From the NCBI RefSeq assembly GCF_012849375.1, contig NZ_CP051684.1, positions 4,154,001 through 4,218,000 of the forward strand: a stretch of DNA of 64,000 bases, in the 5' to 3' direction. Numbering within the stretch: the first letter of the stretch is position 1; the number at the start of each line of letters is the position of its first letter. The notes below the pieces were generated by a model. That model made no database searches. It was not told the origin of the DNA and worked only from the letters and a program-made list of their open reading frames with translations. Shown piece by piece: positions 62,503 to 64,000 of the stretch. This DNA is from Duganella dendranthematis. GTDB lineage: Bacteria; Pseudomonadota; Gammaproteobacteria; Burkholderiales; Burkholderiaceae_D. The translations under genes were made by a program, and so were the position numbers.

Positions 62503-64000
62503 ATGAAGTTCCTCGCACTGCTGTTTCTGGCGGAAGCGCTGCTGTTGCAATGGCTCGGCGGCGTGTATGCCAGCGGCTTTGGCGGCCATCCTGACGAGGC
62601 GGCGCATTTCGTCTCGTCGGTGATGGTGCATGATTTTCTGCTCCATCCCGGCGCCGGCCACCCGATGGCTTTTGCGCAGCAGTTTTACCTCCACTATCCC
62701 AAGGTCGCTATCGGTAACTGGCCGCCGCTGCTGCATGGGCTGCTGGCGGTTTGGTATCTGCTGTTTGGCGTGTCGCGCGCGTCCGCACTGGTATTGATGG
62801 CGGTGTTTGCAGCGGCTACGGCGGGTCTGATGGCGGCTGCCGCGCGGCGCTTGCTGTCGCCGGCGGCTGGCGTGTTTGCCGGTGCGGTATATCTGGCGCT
62901 GCCGTTGGTGCAGGAGTGCAGTGCGGTCGTCATGACCGAGCATCTGGTGACGCTGCTGATTCTGGCCAGCACGCTGGCGTTTGCGCGGTTTGCGCGCAGC
63001 CGCACGACGGTTGCTGCGCTGCTGTTCGGCGGCCTGACCTCGGCGGCGATACTCACGCGCGGCAGTGCATGGGCGTTGGCCATCGTGCCGCCGATTGTGA
63101 TTGGGCTGACAGGGGAGTGGCGCCTGCTGACCAACTGGCGGCTTTGGCTGGCGGCGCTGATGGTCGGCGCGCTGTGCGTGCCTTGGTACGTAGCCACGCG
63201 CGGCATGTCGCCCAATGCCATGGTCGGCATCGACGCCACCGCACCCGCCGCGTTCTTCCAACAGGCCATGGCCTACTTTCCCTTAGCAGCCTTGCGCGCG
63301 ATCGGCCTTGCACTGACGCTACTGGCCGCGCTGGGCGTGTGGCACACCATGCTGCGCCGCCAGCCATCGCCACGCCCGGTGGAGTGGCCGGCGCTGGCTG
63401 CCATGGCGATTGGCGTGCTGCTGATCCAGTGCGTGGTCCCCGCCGGCATCGAGCAGCGCTACATGCTGCAACTGCTGCCAGCGCTGGTGCTGTTTGCCGC
63501 CGCCGGCCTGCACTGGCTGACGATGTTCGGCGCGCCGGCTATCGCCTGGAGCGCCGCCACCATCATCGTCCTGCTGTCGATGTTCCACCTACCCGACACC
63601 ATGCGCAACAGCGGCTACGATCAAATCGCCGCCGACCTGGCCAGCCAGCGCACACCAACGCTGCTACTCATCTCCGACGCCCGCGGCGAGGGCAGTATGG
63701 TCGCGGCCATCGCGCTGCGCGACAGCCGTCCGCACTCGCTGGCCCTGCGCGGCAGCAAACTGCTGGTCAGCGAAGACTGGCTGGGCCGCTCCAGCCACCC
63801 GCGCTTCGCCACCGACGACGCCATGCGCGCCATGCTGGACGCCATCCCCGTCAACGCCGTCATGATCGACCACGCCATCGAAGCCAATCAGATCCGCCAC
63901 TACCACCAGCAAATCGAACAACTGCTTAAGGCCGATCCCGAACACTGGCAACGCCACGCGAGCTACGACATCACCCGCTACGGCCAACCGCACTCACACG
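62503..64000 (+). CDS. Membrane glycosyltransferase, GT-C/ArnT-like (cut by window end)
   Basis: An uninterrupted frame from ATG 62503 to the window edge, at least 499 codons. Opens with a short helix, then GGHPDEAAHFVSS, an acidic DE motif in the first periplasmic loop as in GT-C/PMT-type transferases using polyprenyl-phosphate sugars. About eight or more hydrophobic helices follow up to about residue 370, then a soluble C-terminal domain (LASQRTPTLLLISDARGEGSMVAAIALRD...). The upstream 90 bp is AT-rich. Substrate unknown; the C-terminus is missing. Confidence 0.82.
   Translation, partial: MKFLALLFLAEALLLQWLGGVYASGFGGHPDEAAHFVSSVMVHDFLLHPGAGHPMAFAQQFYLHYPKVAIGNWPPLLHGLLAVWYLLFGVSRASALVLMAVFAAATAGLMAAAARRLLSPAAGVFAGAVYLALPLVQECSAVVMTEHLVTLLILASTLAFARFARSRTTVAALLFGGLTSAAILTRGSAWALAIVPPIVIGLTGEWRLLTNWRLWLAALMVGALCVPWYVATRGMSPNAMVGIDATAPAAFFQQAMAYFPLAALRAIGLALTLLAALGVWHTMLRRQPSPRPVEWPALAAMAIGVLLIQCVVPAGIEQRYMLQLLPALVLFAAAGLHWLTMFGAPAIAWSAATIIVLLSMFHLPDTMRNSGYDQIAADLASQRTPTLLLISDARGEGSMVAAIALRDSRPHSLALRGSKLLVSEDWLGRSSHPRFATDDAMRAMLDAIPVNAVMIDHAIEANQIRHYHQQIEQLLKADPEHWQRHASYDITRYGQPHSH

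Noticed and set aside
62751..63929. A 392-codon plus-strand frame rich in Arg, Gly and Ala
   Set aside because: It is an out-of-frame shadow of the membrane glycosyltransferase starting at 62503, whose hydrophobic pattern and DE motif are far more protein-like.

Overview
The window reads as chromosomal DNA of a betaproteobacterium in the Burkholderiales, most likely family Oxalobacteraceae (Massilia/Duganella/Janthinobacterium type). Grounds: high GC; the gene order hisC-tyrA-aroA-cmk-rpsA-ihfB-lapA-lapB and the order exbB-exbD-lpxK-Trm112-kdsB-adk, both familiar from this group; and a PEP-CTERM secreted protein. The assignment comes from recalled synteny and protein families, not from a search. 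No rRNA, tRNA, CRISPR array, prophage or insertion sequence was seen.

Region by region. 1-9.5 kb: aromatic amino acid genes (hisC end, tyrA, aroA), cmk, ribosomal protein S1, IHF beta, LPS assembly genes lapA/lapB, ugd and hldA. 9.6-15.1 kb: a secreted protein of unknown role, a ComEA-like helix-hairpin-helix protein, a metallo-beta-lactamase-fold protein overlapping a polysaccharide deacetylase, a HEAT-repeat protein and a nucleotidyltransferase. 15.1-24.9 kb: a cNMP-domain/FAD oxidoreductase, cysM, a small HTH protein, then a tight minus-strand operon moxR-DUF58-tgpA-mltB, and an HDAC-like hydrolase. 24.9-35.7 kb: S9 peptidase, OPT transporter, circularly permuted GTPase RbgA, extradiol dioxygenase, a cobalamin riboswitch with btuB, dsbA and small genes. 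35.7-42.1 kb: a minus-strand tripartite efflux operon (DUF4148 protein, NodT-type channel, MarR, FUSC, DUF1656, HlyD, LysR). 42.2-50 kb: regulators, aldo/keto reductase, a decayed alpha/beta hydrolase, sodB, a LacI regulator facing glucokinase, xseA. 51-57.3 kb: exbB, exbD, lpxK, Trm112-like, kdsB, adk, hppA. 57.4-64 kb: secreted Cys-motif protein, PEP-CTERM protein, sterol-desaturase-family protein, SDR, gamma-glutamyltransferase and a membrane glycosyltransferase running off the window end.

The most interesting part is the roughly 1.1 kb gene-free, AT-rich stretch between xseA and exbB. It holds six diverged copies of a roughly 90-bp module. Each has an IHF-consensus-like site whose first base lies exactly 42 bp before the first base of a DnaA box (three perfect TTATCCACA, three one-base variants), and a TGTG half-site follows the box. 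This resembles the logic of DnaA-regulatory loci such as datA, DARS or oriC, but it is not next to dnaA here. Other points: a 30-bp palindromic repeat inside the lpxK reading frame, composite REP/dRS3-like elements at three operon junctions, a hydrolase lacking its nucleophile, and several clear operator palindromes.
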